Shown piece after piece: positions 19,448 to 33,215 of a stretch of DNA of 64,000 nucleotides. Within the stretch, counting starts at the first letter, position 1. Each line of letters begins with the position of its first letter. The stretch covers positions 13,232,863 to 13,296,862 of the forward strand of contig CM057135.1 of assembly GCA_029964075.1 (NCBI GenBank), given 5' to 3'. This DNA comes from Patiria pectinifera (lineage: Eukaryota; Echinodermata; Asteroidea; Valvatida; Asterinidae). The notes below the pieces were generated by a model. It ran no database searches. It was given only the letters and a program-made list of their open reading frames with translations, and had not been told where the DNA came from. The position numbers were made by a program, and so were the translations under genes.

Positions 19448-20040
19448 TGTACTTGCATTTTTTAATGCCTACCAAGACAATAATTTCCTTATGAAAATTA
19501 TTGAGACTGATTGTGCTTACGGACGCATGTTGTGAAGAATATTGATTAAGATGTTATAATGATTAAGAAGAATAATTGATTAAATGGAGAAGAATCCATA
19601 TACAGCATTGTTGTCGACGTCACCACTTAACTGTTGCTTTTGTGAATATATATGTTTAAAAAAATAAGGGTCCAAATGATTGAAATTATATTTATTAAGT
19701 CTTAAGTTTGGCTCATTAGTCCAGCTTCGATGACAAGCCAGCACCTGGAGAAACGAGGGCGGTTGCGTGAAAGTGAGCGATGATGCGTGATGATGATGCG
19801 ACAGTGAGACGTGGAAACCACCTTGGGAGTTCTGCAGACTCTACCTCCAGAGAAAGGATCACCGCGCGGGATTCTGCTGAGCTTTCACTATCGAAGACCG
19901 ATGACGGATTGGACGAAGCCAAACGAATAGAATTTTGTTAAACAAGTTAATTTAATAGTTGAAATGTAACATTGCAGGAAATTAAATATTCTATCAATTA
20001 TCGTTCGTTGAAATTTAATTGCCAGGCGCCAATTCTGTTA
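19448..20040 (+). other. 3' untranslated spacer of the gypsy element
   Basis: Non-coding stretch between the pol stop and the polypurine tract. It contains repeated gattaaga motifs (19,543-19,572). A tgttgtgaag match at 19,529 resembles the LTR start but is not followed by LTR sequence. No ORF of note. Confidence 0.5.
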
Positions 20041-20053
20041 AAGAGGGGGCGTA
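20041..20053 (+). other. Polypurine tract of the gypsy element
   Basis: The purine run aaagagggggcg lies immediately before the 3' LTR start at 20,054. This is the usual primer site for plus-strand DNA synthesis in LTR retrotransposons. Confidence 0.7.
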
Positions 20054-20354
20054 TGTTGTGAAGCATTATTGTCTTTCCTTTGACTGTAGTCTGCGGCTGC
20101 AGGGCCGATTGGATTTAAGTAATGCAATTGTCATGTAAGGCTGTCTTTATAAGTCAGCCACTGTACTGTACTCGGCGCAGTTGGTCTAGAGGCGCCGTCG
20201 ACAACGCCCAACATTTATTACTGTTCGCTTCACGATGTAATCTTATGTTCAGTTGAGTTGTCAGAAATAAATTATTTGGACCCAGAATTGGTCTCCGCAT
20301 TCATATTTCCTTGAGTTGTCCTCGTCGATCCCGGTAGTGTTTAGCAACACAACA
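20054..20354 (+). repeat. 3' LTR of the Ty3/gypsy chromovirus (301 bp)
   Basis: Begins TGTTGTG and ends CACAACA, a perfect 7-bp inverted terminal repeat with the canonical TG...CA ends. It is preceded by a polypurine tract and contains a tttataag TATA-like site (about 20,145) and an aataaat polyadenylation signal (about 20,266). No matching 5' LTR is found upstream of gag, so the element is truncated at its 5' side. Confidence 0.8.
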
Positions 20355-20640
20355 TTGTCATTATTGGCAAACCAGGAATTATTTCGAGAAAAATCAAATA
20401 CGAATATAAAATACACACAAATAAATGCATATGATGCACGAACCGATACCGGCCCGCCCATAGACAAAAAAACAACAACACTATTTTTCCAACAGTGCCG
20501 ACAAATACGGGGCAAGAAAAAAGGTCAAAAACTACAGAAATAATGGTCGCGAACATAACAAAATTGCAGCAGCAACATGAGAAACACTTAAAGTCCCGAA
20601 ATTTGCTTTGTTGACTTTAGCATGACTTTAATACTGGAGC

Positions 20641-21720
20641 AAAATTTGTCTCCGTGCGCGTGGTACGGTCACTCACGAGGACCACTGTGCAGGGAAAACC
20701 AGGTCTTGCCAGTACCGCACGCTCCATCCAAGCCCAAGTACGCACAACAATGAACCCCGTACTTTTGCACATAGACTGATTAATTGCTAATAATACTTTT
20801 ACTCTAATTTTTATTTCTCCAAAGATGTTGAAAATGTTAGAAGTGAGTTAGTTGTTATAATCCGATATTATATCTAAATTTGTGTGAAATTTCAAAAAAA
20901 ACAGTTGTGGTTTTCGATTTTTGGCGTTTGATTTTTTTTTAATGGCCAGCAAATATAATAGTACATTTGTACATTGACATGGCATGTTACTCCGCTCCAT
21001 GTTCCGTTGGGGGTCAATTCCCCTGCAAAACGTTGTCTCCGTGAGCACGCTGTCTCCGTGGTCATGCACAAGGAAAACCAAGCCTTGCCAATACCGCACG
21101 CTCCGGGCAGGGCCAGCCAGGCTGAGCGTTGAACGTGACCAATCTTCAAGACTTGGTGTGCAAGTCCGCTCAACATGAACCCTGTACTTCTGCTCTTTTG
21201 CTGATTATTTGCCAACTTCCTCATATTTTTGTTTGGATTTCGTCAAAGACGTTGAAAATTTGATAATTGATTCACCATCCGATATCTTAGCTAAATTTAC
21301 TCGAAGTTTCAACAAACAGTGGTGATTTTTGATTACGATATTTTGTGTAAATCAAAGTTCCCCCGCCGATTTTGTTTCATATGCTTTTAAATTCACCGAT
21401 GACGGTGAACATTTCAGACGTTAGACAAGGCCTCTTGAAAAAAATCAACACAATTTGGCATCCTTAAATTTTCTGTTCTGGCTTTTTGTATGGGAGCCAA
21501 ACGTTCTCCGTGGTCATGCACGAGGAACACCAAACATTGCCAGTACCGCACGCTCCAGCCAAGCCGAGCGCTGGACATGATTGACTGATCAAGTACTTCT
21601 GTGCAAGTACGCTCAGCAATTAACCCCGTACTTTTGCACTTTGGCTGATTATTTTGGATTATTTGCCAACTTTTGCATGTTTTTGTTTGGATTTCGCCAA
21701 AGCCTTATGATAAAAATTTA
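20641..21720. repeat. Three diverged copies of a ~0.4-kb repeat
   Basis: Related blocks start near 20,650, 21,035 and 21,500. They share stretches such as ccagtaccgcacgctcca, a gtacttttgc segment about 100 bases on, and gctgatta. Each continues into similar AT-rich DNA (ttggatttcgccaaag). The last copy grades into the first satellite monomer near 21,725. No gene. Confidence 0.65.
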
Positions 21721-21724
21721 AGGA

Positions 21725-24700
21725 TTGATTCGTAGTCACCCAATGAGCAATCAGCACAAATTTTAGATCCAGATATCCTTGTATGATACTTCGTTTACTT
21801 CAAAAAATTAAAATCCTTTTTAAATGTTTTAACCCATCCAAAGATGAAAATTTGATACGATTTCACCACCCCTGGCAAAAGCCGAATAATGGTGAAAAAT
21901 GCAAATTTGACCCTAAAAACTTAACCCAATGACCAATCAAAACACAAATTTTGGCTCCAGATATCCTAGTATGCACTTCGTTCACTTCCAAAAAGTAAAA
22001 TCTTTTTCAAAATTTTTAACCCATCCAGATATGGAAACTTCATACAATTTCACAACCCCTGGCAAAAGCCGAATAATGGTGAAAAATGCAAATTTGACCC
22101 TAAAAACTTAACCCAATAAACAATCAGCACAAATTTTGGCTACAGATATCCTTGTATGCACTTCGTTCACTTCCAAAAATTTAAATCCTTTTCAAAATTT
22201 TTAACCCATCCAAAGATAAAAATTTGATACGATTTCACCACCCCCTGGCAAAAGCCGAATAATGGTGAAAAAAGCAAATTTGACCCTTAAAACTTAACCC
22301 AATGACCAATCAGCACAAATTTTGGCTCCAGATATCCTAGTATGCACTTCGTTCACTTCCAAAAATTAAAATCCTTTTCAAAAATTTCAACCCATCCAGA
22401 TTTGGAGATTTCATACAATTTAAGCCGAATAATGGTGAAAAATGCAAATTTGACCCTTAAAACTTAACCCAATGACCAATCAGCACAAATTTTGGCTCCA
22501 GATATCCTAGTATGCGCTCGTTCACTTCCAAAAATTAAAGTCCTTTTCAAAATTTTCAACCCATCCAGATATGGAAATTTCACACAATTTCATAACCCCT
22601 GGCAAAAGCCCAATAACAGTGAAAAAAGCAAATTTGACCCTAAAAGCTTAACCCAATGAGCAATCAACACAAATTTTTGCTCCAGTTATCCTAGTATGCA
22701 CTTCGTTCACTTCCAAAAAGTAAAATCCTTTTCAAAAATTTCAACCCATCCAGATACGGAGATTTCATACAATTCAAGCCGAATAATGGTGAAAAATGCA
22801 AATTTGACCCTAAAAACTTAACCCAATGACCAATCAGCAGAAATTTTGGCTCCAGATATCCTAGTATGCACTTCGTTCACTTCCAAAAATTAAAATCCTT
22901 TTCAAAAATTTTAACCCAACCAGATATGTAAATTTCATACAATTTCACAACCCCCTGGCAAAAACCGAATAATGGTGAAAAATGCAAATTAGAACCTAAA
23001 AAGTTAACCCAATGAGCAATCAGCACAAATTTTAGATCCAGATATCCTTGTATGATACTTCGTTTACTTCCAAAAACTTATAATCCTTTTCAAATTTTTT
23101 AACCCATCCAAAGATGAAAATTTAATACGATTTCACCACCCCCTGGCAAAAGCCGAATAATGATGAAAAATGCAAATTTCAACCTAAAAACTTATCCCAA
23201 TGACCAATCAGCACAAATTTTGGCTGCAGATATCCTAGTATGCACTTCGTTCACTTCCAAAAATTGATATCCTTTTCAAAAATTTCAACCCATCCAGATA
23301 TTGAAATTTCATGCAATTTCACAACCCCTGTCAAAAGCCGAATAATGGTGAAAAATGCAAATTTGACCCTAAAAACATAACCCAATTACCAATCAGCACA
23401 AATATTGGCTCCAGATCTCCTAGTATGCACTTCGTTCACTTCCAAAAATTAAAATCCTTTTCAAAATTTTTAACCCATCCAAGGATGAAATTTTGATACG
23501 ATTTCACCACCCCCCCGGCAAAAGCCGAATAATGGTGAAAAAAAGCAAATTTGAGCCTTAAAACTTCACCCAATGACCAATCAGCACAAATTTTGGCTCC
23601 AAATATCCTAGTATGCACTTCGTTTGCTTCCAAAAATTAAAATACTTTTCAAAAATTTCAACCCATCCGGATATGGAAATTTCACACAATTTCACAACCC
23701 CCTGGCAAAAGCCGAATGATGGTAAAAAATGCAAATTTGACCCTAAAAACTTAACCCGATGACCAATCAGCACAAATTTTGGCTGCAGATATCCTAGTAT
23801 GCACTTCCTTCACTTCCAAAAATTGAAATCCTTTTCAAAAATTTCAACCCATCCAGATATTGAAATTTCATGCAATTTCACAACCCCTGTCAAAAGCCGA
23901 ATAATGGTGAAAAATGCAAATTTGACCCTAAAAACATAACCCAATTACCAATCAGCAAAAATATTGGCTCCAGATCTCCTAGTATGCACTTCGTTCACTT
24001 CCAAAAATTAAAATCCTTTGCAAAAATTTTAACCCATCCAGATATGTAAATTTCATACAATTTCACAACCCCCTGGCAAAAGCCGAATAATGGTGATAAA
24101 TGCAAATTTGAACCTAAAAACTTAACCCAATGAGCAATCAGCACAAATTGTAGATCCAGATATCCTAGTATGCACTTCCTTCACTTCCAAAAATTAAAAT
24201 CCTTTTCAAAAGGTTTAACCCATCCAAAGATGAAAATTTGATACAATTTCACCACCCCCTGGCAAAAGCCGTTTAATGGTGAAAAATGAAAATTTGACCC
24301 TAAAAACTTAACCCAATGACCAATCAGCACAATTTTTGGCTCCAGATAGATATCCTAGTATGCACTTCGTTCACCTCCAAAAATTAAAATCCTTTTCAAA
24401 ATTTTTAACCCATCCAGATATGGAAATTTCATACAATTTCATAACCCCTGGCAAAAGCCCAATAACAGTGAAAAAAGCAAATTTCACCCTAAAAACTTAA
24501 CCCAATGAGCAATCAGCACAAATTTTGGCTCCAGATATCCTAGTATGCACTTCGTTCACTTCCAAAAATTAAAATCCTTTTCAAAAATTTTAACCCAACC
24601 AGATATGTAAATTTAAATACAATTTCACAACCCCTGGCAAAACCGAATAATGGTGAAAAATGCAAATTAGAACCTAAAAAGTTAACCCAATGAGCAATCA

Positions 24701-27700
24701 GCACAAATTTTAGATCCAGATATCCTTGTATGATACTTCGTTTACTTCCAAAAACTTATAATCCTTTTCAAATTTTTTAACCCATCCAGATATGGAAATT
24801 TGATACGATTTCACCACCCCCTGGCAAAAGCCAAATAATGGTGATAAATGCAAATTTGACCCTTAAAACTTAACCCAATGACCAATCAGCACAAATTTTG
24901 GCTCCAGATATCCTAGTATGCACTTCGTTCACTTCCAAAAATTAAAATCCTTTTCAAAAATTTCAACCCATCCAGATACGGAGATTTCATACAATTTAAG
25001 CCGAATAATGGTGAAAAATGCAAATTTGACCCTAAAAACTTAACCCAATGACCAATCAGCACAAATTTTGGCTCCAGATATCCTAGTATGCACTCGTTCA
25101 CTTCCAAAAATTAAAATCCTTTTCAAAAATTTCAACCCATCCAGATACGGAGATTTCATACAATTTAAGCCAAATAATGGTGAAAAATGCAAATTTGACC
25201 CTAAAAACTTAACCCAATGACCAATCAGCCCAAATTTTGGCTGCAGATATCCTAGTATGCACTCGTTCACTTCCAAAAATTAAAGTCCTTTTCAAAATTT
25301 TCAACCCATCCAGATATGGAATTATACACAATTTCATAACCCCTGGCAAAAGCCCAATAACATTGAAAAAAGCAAATTTGACCCTAAAAACTTAACCCAA
25401 TAAGCAATCAGCACAAATTTTTGCTCCAGTTATCCTAGTATGCACTTCGTTCACTTCCAAAAAGTAAAATCCTTTTCAAAAATTTCAACCCATCCAGATA
25501 CGGAGATTTCATACAATTCAAGCCGAATAATGGTGAAAAATGCAAATTTGACCCTAAAAACTTAACCCAATGACCAATCAGCAGAAATTTTGGATCCAGA
25601 TATCCTAGTATGCACGTCGTTCACTTCCAAAAATTAAAGTCCTTTTCAAAAATTTTAACCCATAAAGATACGGATATTTCATACAATTTCACAACCCCTG
25701 GCAAAAGCCGAATAAAGGTGAAAAATGCAAATTTGACCCTAAAAACTTAACACAATGACCAATCAGCACAAATTTTGGCTTCAGATATCCTAGTATGCAC
25801 TTCGTTCACTTCCAAAAATTAAAGTCCTTTTCAAAAATTTTAACCCATCCAGATATGTAAATTTCATACAGTTTCACAACCCCCTGGAAAAAAACGAATA
25901 ATGGTGAAAAATGCAAATTAGAACCTAAAAAGTTAACCCAATGAGCAATCAGCACAAATTTAAGATCCAGATATCCTTGTATAATACTTCGTTTACTTCC
26001 AAAAACTTATAATCCTTTTCAAATTATTTAACCCATCCAAAGATGAAAATTTAATACGATTTCACCACCCCCTCGCAAAAGCCGAATAATGGTGAAAAAT
26101 GCAAATTTGAACCTAAAAACTTATCCCAATGACCAATCAGCACAAATTTTTGCTCCAGTTATCCTAGTATGCACTTCGTTCACTTCCAAAAAGTAAAATC
26201 CTTTTCAAAAATTTCAACCCATCCAGATACGGAGATTTCATACAATTCAAGCCGAATAATGGTGAAAAATGCAAATTTGACCCTAAAAACTTAACCCAAT
26301 GACCAATCAGCAGAAATTTTGGCTCCAGATATCCTAGTATGCACTTCGTTCACTTCCAAAAATTAAAATCCTTTTCAAAAATTTTAACCCATAAAAATAC
26401 GGATATTTCATACAATTTCACAACCCCTGGCAAAAGCCGAATAAAGGTGAAAAATGCAAATTTGACCCTAAAAACTTAACACAATGACCAATCAGCACAA
26501 ATTTTGGCTTCAGATATCCTAGTATGCACTTCGTTCACTTCCAAAAATTAAAGTCCTTTTCAAAAATTTTAACCCATCCAGATATGTAAATTTCATACAG
26601 TTTCACAACCCCCTGGCAAAAACCGAATAATGGTGAAAAATGCAAATTAGAACCTAAAAAGTTAACCCAATGAGCAATCAGCACAAATTTAAGATCCAGA
26701 TATCCTTGTATGATACTTCGTTTACTTCCAAAAACTTATAATCCTTTTCAAATTTTTTAACCCATCCAGATATGGAAATTTGATACGATTTCACCACCCC
26801 CTGGCAAAAGCCAAATAATGGTGATAAATGCAAATTTGACCCTTAAAACTTAACCCAATGACCAATCAGCACAAATTTTGGCTCCAGATATCCTAGTATG
26901 CACTTCGTTCACTTCCAAAAATTAAAATCCTTTTCAAAAATTTCAACCCATCCAGATACGGAGATTTCATACAATTTAAGCCGAATAATGGTGAAAAATG
27001 CAAATTTGACCCTAAAAACTTTACCCAATGACCAATCAGCACAAATTTTGGCTCCAGATATCCTAGTATGCACTCGTTCACTTCCAAAAATTAAAATCCT
27101 TTTCAAAAATTTCAACCCATCCAGATACGGAGATTTCATACAATTTAAGCCAAATAATGGTGAAAAATGCAAATTTGACCCTAAAAACTTAACCCAATGA
27201 CCAATCAGCACAAATTTTGGCTGCAGATATCCTAGTATGCACTCGTTCACTTCCAAAAATTAAAGTCCTTTTCAAAATTTTCAACCCATCCAGATATGGA
27301 ATTATACACAATTTCATAACCCCTGGCAAAAGCCCAATAACAGTGAAAAAAGCAAATTTGACCCTAAAAACTTAACCCAATGAGCAATCAGCACAAATTT
27401 TTGCTCCAGTTATCCTAGTATGCACTTCGTTCACTTCCAAAAAGTAAAATCCTTTTCAAAAATTTCAACCCATCCAGATACGGAGATTTCATACAATTCA
27501 AGCCGAATAATGGTGAAAAATGCAAATTTGCCCCTAAAAACTTAACCCAATGACCAATCAGCAGAAATTTTGGCTCCAGATATCCTAGTATGCACTTCGT
27601 TCACTTCCAAAAATTAAAATCCTTTTCAAAAATTTTAACCCATAAAGATACGGATATTTCATACAATTTCACAACCCCCTGGCAAAAGCCGAATAATGGT

Positions 27701-30700
27701 GATAAATGCAAATTTGAACCTAAAAACTTAACCCAATGAGCAATCAGCACAAATTGTAGATCCAGATATCCTAGTATGCACTTCCTTCACTTCCAAAAAT
27801 TAAAATCCTTTTCAAAAGGTTTAACCCATCCAAAGATGAAAATTTGATACAATTTCACCACCCCCTGGCAAAAGCCGTTTAATGGTGAAAAATGAAAATT
27901 TGACCCTAAAAACTTAACCCAATGACCAATCAGCACAATTTTTGGCTCCAGATAGATATCCTAGTATGCACTTCGTTCACCTCCAAAAATTAAAATCCTT
28001 TTCAAAATTTTTAACCCATCCAGATATGGAAATTTCATACAATTTCATAACCCCTGGCAAAAGCCCAATAACAGTGAAAAAAGCAAATTTCACCCTAAAA
28101 ACTTAACCCAATGAGCAATCAGCACAAATTTTGGCTCCAGATATCCTAGTATGCACTTCGTTCACTTCCAAAAATTAAAATCCTTTTCAAAAATTTTAAC
28201 CCAACCAGATATGTAAATTTAAATACAATTTCACAACCCCCTGGCAAAAACCGAATAATGGTGAAAAATGCAAATTAGAACCTAAAAAGTTAACCCAATG
28301 AGCAATCAGCACAAATTTTAGATCCAGATATCCTTGTATGATACTTCGTTTACTTCCAAAAACTGATAATCCTTTTCAAATTTTTTAACCCATCCAGATA
28401 TGGAAATTTGATACGATTTCACCACCCCCTGGCAAAAGCCAAATAATGGTGATAAATGCAAATTTGACCCTTAAAACTTAACCCAATGACCAATCAGCAC
28501 AAATTTTGGCTCCAGATATCCTAGTATGCACTTCGTTCACTTCCAAAAATTAAAATCCTTTTCAAAAATTTCAACCCATCCAGATACGGAGATTTCATAC
28601 AATTGAAGCCGAATAATGGTGAAAAATGCAAATTTGACCCTAAAAACTTAACCCAATGACCAATCAGCACAAATTTTGGCTCCAGATATCCTAGTATGCA
28701 CTCGTTCACTTCCAAAAATTAAAATCCTTTTCAAAAATTTCAACCCATCCAGATACGGAGATTTCATACAATTTAAGCCAAATAATGGTGAAAAATGCAA
28801 ATTTGACCCTAAAAACTTAACCCAATGACCAATCAGCCCAAATTTTGGCTGCAGATATCCTAGTATGCACTCGTTCACTTCCAAAAATTAAAGTCCTTTT
28901 CAAAATTTTCAACCCATCCAGATATGGAATTATACACAATTTCATAACCCCTGGCAAAAGCCCAATAACATTGAAAAAAGCAAATTTGACCCTAAAAACT
29001 TAACCCAATAAGCAATCAGCACAAATTTTTGCTCCAGTTATCCTAGTATGCACTTCGTTCACTTCCAAAAAGTAAAATCCTTTTCAAAAATTTCAACCCA
29101 TCCAGATACGGAGATTTCATACAATTCAAGCCGAATAATGGTGAAAATGCAAATTTGACCCTAAAAACTTAACCCAATGACCAATCAGCAGAAATTTTGG
29201 ATCCAGATATCCTAGTATGCACGTCGTTCACTTCCAAAAATTAAAGTCCTTTTCAAAAATTTTAACCCATAAAGATACGGATATTTCATACAATTTCACA
29301 ACCCCTGGCAAAAGCCGAATAAAGGTGAAAAATGCAAATTTGACCCTAAAAACTTAACACAATGACCAATCAGCACAAATTTTGGCTTCAGATATCCTAG
29401 TATGCACTTCGTTCACTTCCAAAAATTAAAGTCCTTTTCAAAAATTTTAACCCATCCAGATATGTAAATTTCATACAGTTTCACAACCCCCTGGAAAAAA
29501 ACGAATAATGGTGAAAAATGCAAATTAGAACCTAAAAAGTTAACCCAATGAGCAATCAGCACAAATTTAAGATCCAGATATCCTTGTATAATACTTCGTT
29601 TACTTCCAAAAACTTATAATCCTTTTCAAATTATTTAACCCATCCAAAGATGAAAATTTAATACGATTTCACCACCCCCTCGCAAAAGCCGAATAATGGT
29701 GAAAAATGCAAATTTGAACCTAAAAACTTATCCCAATGACCAATCAGCACAAATTTTTGCTCCAGTTATCCTAGTATGCACTTCGTTCACTTCCAAAAAG
29801 TAAAATCCTTTTCAAAAATTTCAACCCATCCAGATACGGAGATTTCATACAATTCAAGCCGAATAATGGTGAAAAATGCAAATTTGACCCTAAAAACTTA
29901 ACCCAATGACCAATCAGCAGAAATTTTGGCTCCAGATATCCTAGTATGCACTTCGTTCACTTCCAAAAATTAAAATCCTTTTCAAAAATTTTAACCCATA
30001 AAAATACGGATATTTCATACAATTTCACAACCCCTGGCAAAAGCCGAATAAAGGTGAAAAATGCAAATTTGACCCTAAAAACTTAACACAATGACCAATC
30101 AGCACAAATTTTGGCTTCAGATATCCTAGTATGCACTTCGTTCACTTCCAAAAATTAAAGTCCTTTTCAAAAATTTTAACCCATCCAGATATGTAAATTT
30201 CATACAGTTTCACAACCCCCTGGCAAAAACCGAATAATGGTGAAAAATGCAAATTAGAACCTAAAAAGTTAACCCAATGAGCAATCAGCACAAATTTAAG
30301 ATCCAGATATCCTTGTATGATACTTCGTTTACTTCCAAAAACTTATAATCCTTTTCAAATTTTTTAACCCATCCAGATATGGAAATTTGATACGATTTCA
30401 CCACCCCCTGGCAAAAGCCAAATAATGGTGATAAATGCAAATTTGACCCTTAAAACTTAACCCAATGACCAATCAGCACAAATTTTGGCTCCAGATATCC
30501 TAGTATGCACTTCGTTCACTTCCAAAAATTAAAATCCTTTTCAAAAATTTCAACCCATCCAGATACGGAGATTTCATACAATTTAAGCCGAATAATGGTG
30601 AAAAATGCAAATTTGACCCTAAAAACTTTACCCAATGACCAATCAGCACAAATTTTGGCTCCAGATATCCTAGTATGCACTCGTTCACTTCCAAAAATTA

Positions 30701-33215
30701 AAATCCTTTTCAAAAATTTCAACCCATCCAGATACGGAGATTTCATACAATTTAAGCCAAATAATGGTGAAAAATGCAAATTTGACCCTAAAAACTTAAC
30801 CCAATGACCAATCAGCACAAATTTTGGCTGCAGATATCCTAGTATGCACTCGTTCACTTCCAAAAATTAAAGTCCTTTTCAAAATTTTCAACCCATCCAG
30901 ATATGGAATTATACACAATTTCATAACCCCTGGCAAAAGCCCAATAACAGTGAAAAAAGCAAATTTGACCCTAAAAACTTAACCCAATGAGCAATCAGCA
31001 CAAATTTTTGCTCCAGTTATCCTAGTATGCACTTCGTTCACTTCCAAAAAGTAAAATCCTTTTCAAAAATTTCAACCCATCCAGATACGGAGATTTCATA
31101 CAATTCAAGCCGAATAATGGTGAAAAATGCAAATTTGCCCCTAAAAACTTAACCCAATGACCAATCAGCAGAAATTTTGTCTCCAGATATCCTAGTATGC
31201 ACTTCGTTCACTTCCAAAAATTAAAATCCTTTTCAAAAATTTTAACCCATAAAGATACGGATATTTCATACAATTTCACAACCCCTGGCAAAAGCCGAAT
31301 AAAGGTGAAAAATGCAAATTTGACCCTAAAAACTTAACACAATGACCAATCAGCACAAATTTTGGCTTCAGATATCCTAGTATGCACTTCGTTCACTTCC
31401 AAAAATTAAAGTCCTTTTCAAAAATTTTAACCCATCCAGATATGTAAATTTCATACAGTTTCACAACCCCCTGGCAAAAACCGAATAATGGTGAAAAATG
31501 CAAATTAGAACCTAAAAAGTTAACCCAATGAGCAATCAGCACAAATTTAAGATCCAGATATCCTTGTATGATACTTCGTTTACTTCCAAAAACTTATAAT
31601 CCTTTTCAAATTTTTTAACCCATCCAAAGATGAAAATTTAATACGATTTCACCACCCCCTGGCAAAAGCCGAATAATGGTGAAAAATGCAAATTTGAACC
31701 TAAAAACTTATCCCAATGACCAATCAGCACAAATTTTGGCTGCAGATATCCTAGTATGCACTTCCTTCACTTCCAAAAATTGAAATCCTTTTCAAAAATT
31801 TCAACCCATCCAGATATTGAAATTTCATGCAATTTCACAACCCCTGTCAAAAGCCGAATAATGGTGAAAAATGCAAATTTGACCCTAAAAACATAACCCA
31901 ATTACCAATCAGCACAAATATTGGCTCCAGATCTCCTAGTATGCACTTCGTTCACTTCCAAAAATTAAAATCCTTTTCAAAATGTTTAACCCATCCAGAT
32001 ATTTATTTCATACAATTTCACAACCCCCTGGCAAAAACCGAATAATGGTGAAAAAAGCAAATTTGAGCCTTAAAACTTCACCCAATGACCAATCAGCACA
32101 AATTTTGGCTCCAGATATCCTAGTATGCACTTCGTTCGCTTCCAAAAATTAAAATACTTTTTAAAAATTTCAACCCATCCGGATATGGAAATTTCACACA
32201 ATTTCACAACCCCCTGGCAAAAGCCGAATAATGGTAAAAAATGCAAATTTGAACCTAATAACTTATCCCAATGACCAATCAGCACAAATATTGGCTCCAG
32301 ATCTCCTAGTATGCACTTCGTTCACTTCCAAAAATTAAAATCCTTTGCAAAAATTTTAACCCATCCAGATATGTAAATTTCATACAATTTCACCACCCCC
32401 TGGCAAAAGCCGAATAATGGTGAAAAATGCAAATTTGACCCTTAAAACTTAACCCAATGACCAATCAGCACAAATTTTGGCTCCAGATATCCAAGTATGC
32501 ACTTGGTTCACTTCCAAAAATTAAAATCCTTTTCAAAAATTTCAACCCATCCAGATACGGAGATTTCATACAATTTAAGCCGAATAATGGTGAAAAATGC
32601 AAATTTGACCCTTAAAACTTAACCCAATGACCAATCAGCACACATTTCGGCTCCAGATATCCTAGTTTACACTTCGTTCACTTCCAAAAATTAAAATCCT
32701 TTTCAAAAATTTTAACCTATCTAAACATGGAAATTTGATACAATTTCACAACCCCTGGCAAAAGTCGAATAAAGGTGAAAAATGCAAATTTGACTCTAAA
32801 AACTTAAAACAATGACCAATCAGCACAATTTTTGGCTCCAGATATCCTAGTATGCACTTCGTTCTCTTCCGAAAATTTAAATACTTTTCAAAAATGTTAA
32901 CCTATCTAAACATGGAAATTTGATACAATTTCACAACCCCTGGCAAAAGCCCAACAACTGTAAATAATGCAAAATTGACTTTAAAAAGTTAACCGAATGA
33001 CCAATCAGCACAAATTTGGCTTCAGATATCCTAGTATGCACTTCGTTCAATTTTGAAAATTAAAATCCTTTTCAAATTTTTTAACCCATCCAGATATAGA
33101 AATTTCATACAATTTCACAATCCATGGCAAAACCCCAATAATGGTGAAAAATGCAAATTTGACCTTAAAAAACTTAACCAACTTAACCGTATGACCAATC
33201 CATACAATTTCACCA
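21725..33215. repeat. 11.5-kb satellite array, ~170-188-bp monomer
   Basis: More than 60 tandem monomers, one each time tcctagtatgcacttcg or a variant appears. A typical unit reads through accaatcagcacaaatttt, ctccagatatcctagtatg, cttccaaaaattaaaatcc, aacccatccagata, ccgaataatggtgaaaaat and ttgaccctaaaaacttaac. Long monomers (~184-188 bp) include a cacaacccctggcaaaagc block that short ones (~170 bp) lack. Variant classes recur: a tccttgtatgatacttcg type and a ttgctccagttatcc type. Divergence is high at both edges (21.7-24.0 kb and 31.8-33.2 kb) and low in the centre. ORFs in it are repeat artefacts. Confidence 0.95.
24055..31275. repeat. Two tandem copies of a 3.6-kb, 20-monomer higher-order unit
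   Basis: Positions 24,055-27,660 match 27,661-31,275 almost base for base at an offset of 3,606-3,608. For example, monomer starts at 24,911 and 28,518 are equivalent. Counting monomer marks gives 20 per unit. Each unit splits into blocks of 11 and 9 monomers (1,980 and 1,628 bp) that begin with the same monomer series. Rare changes such as aaagccgttt and the agatagatatcc insertion recur at the same place in both copies, showing recent large-unit duplication. Confidence 0.9.
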
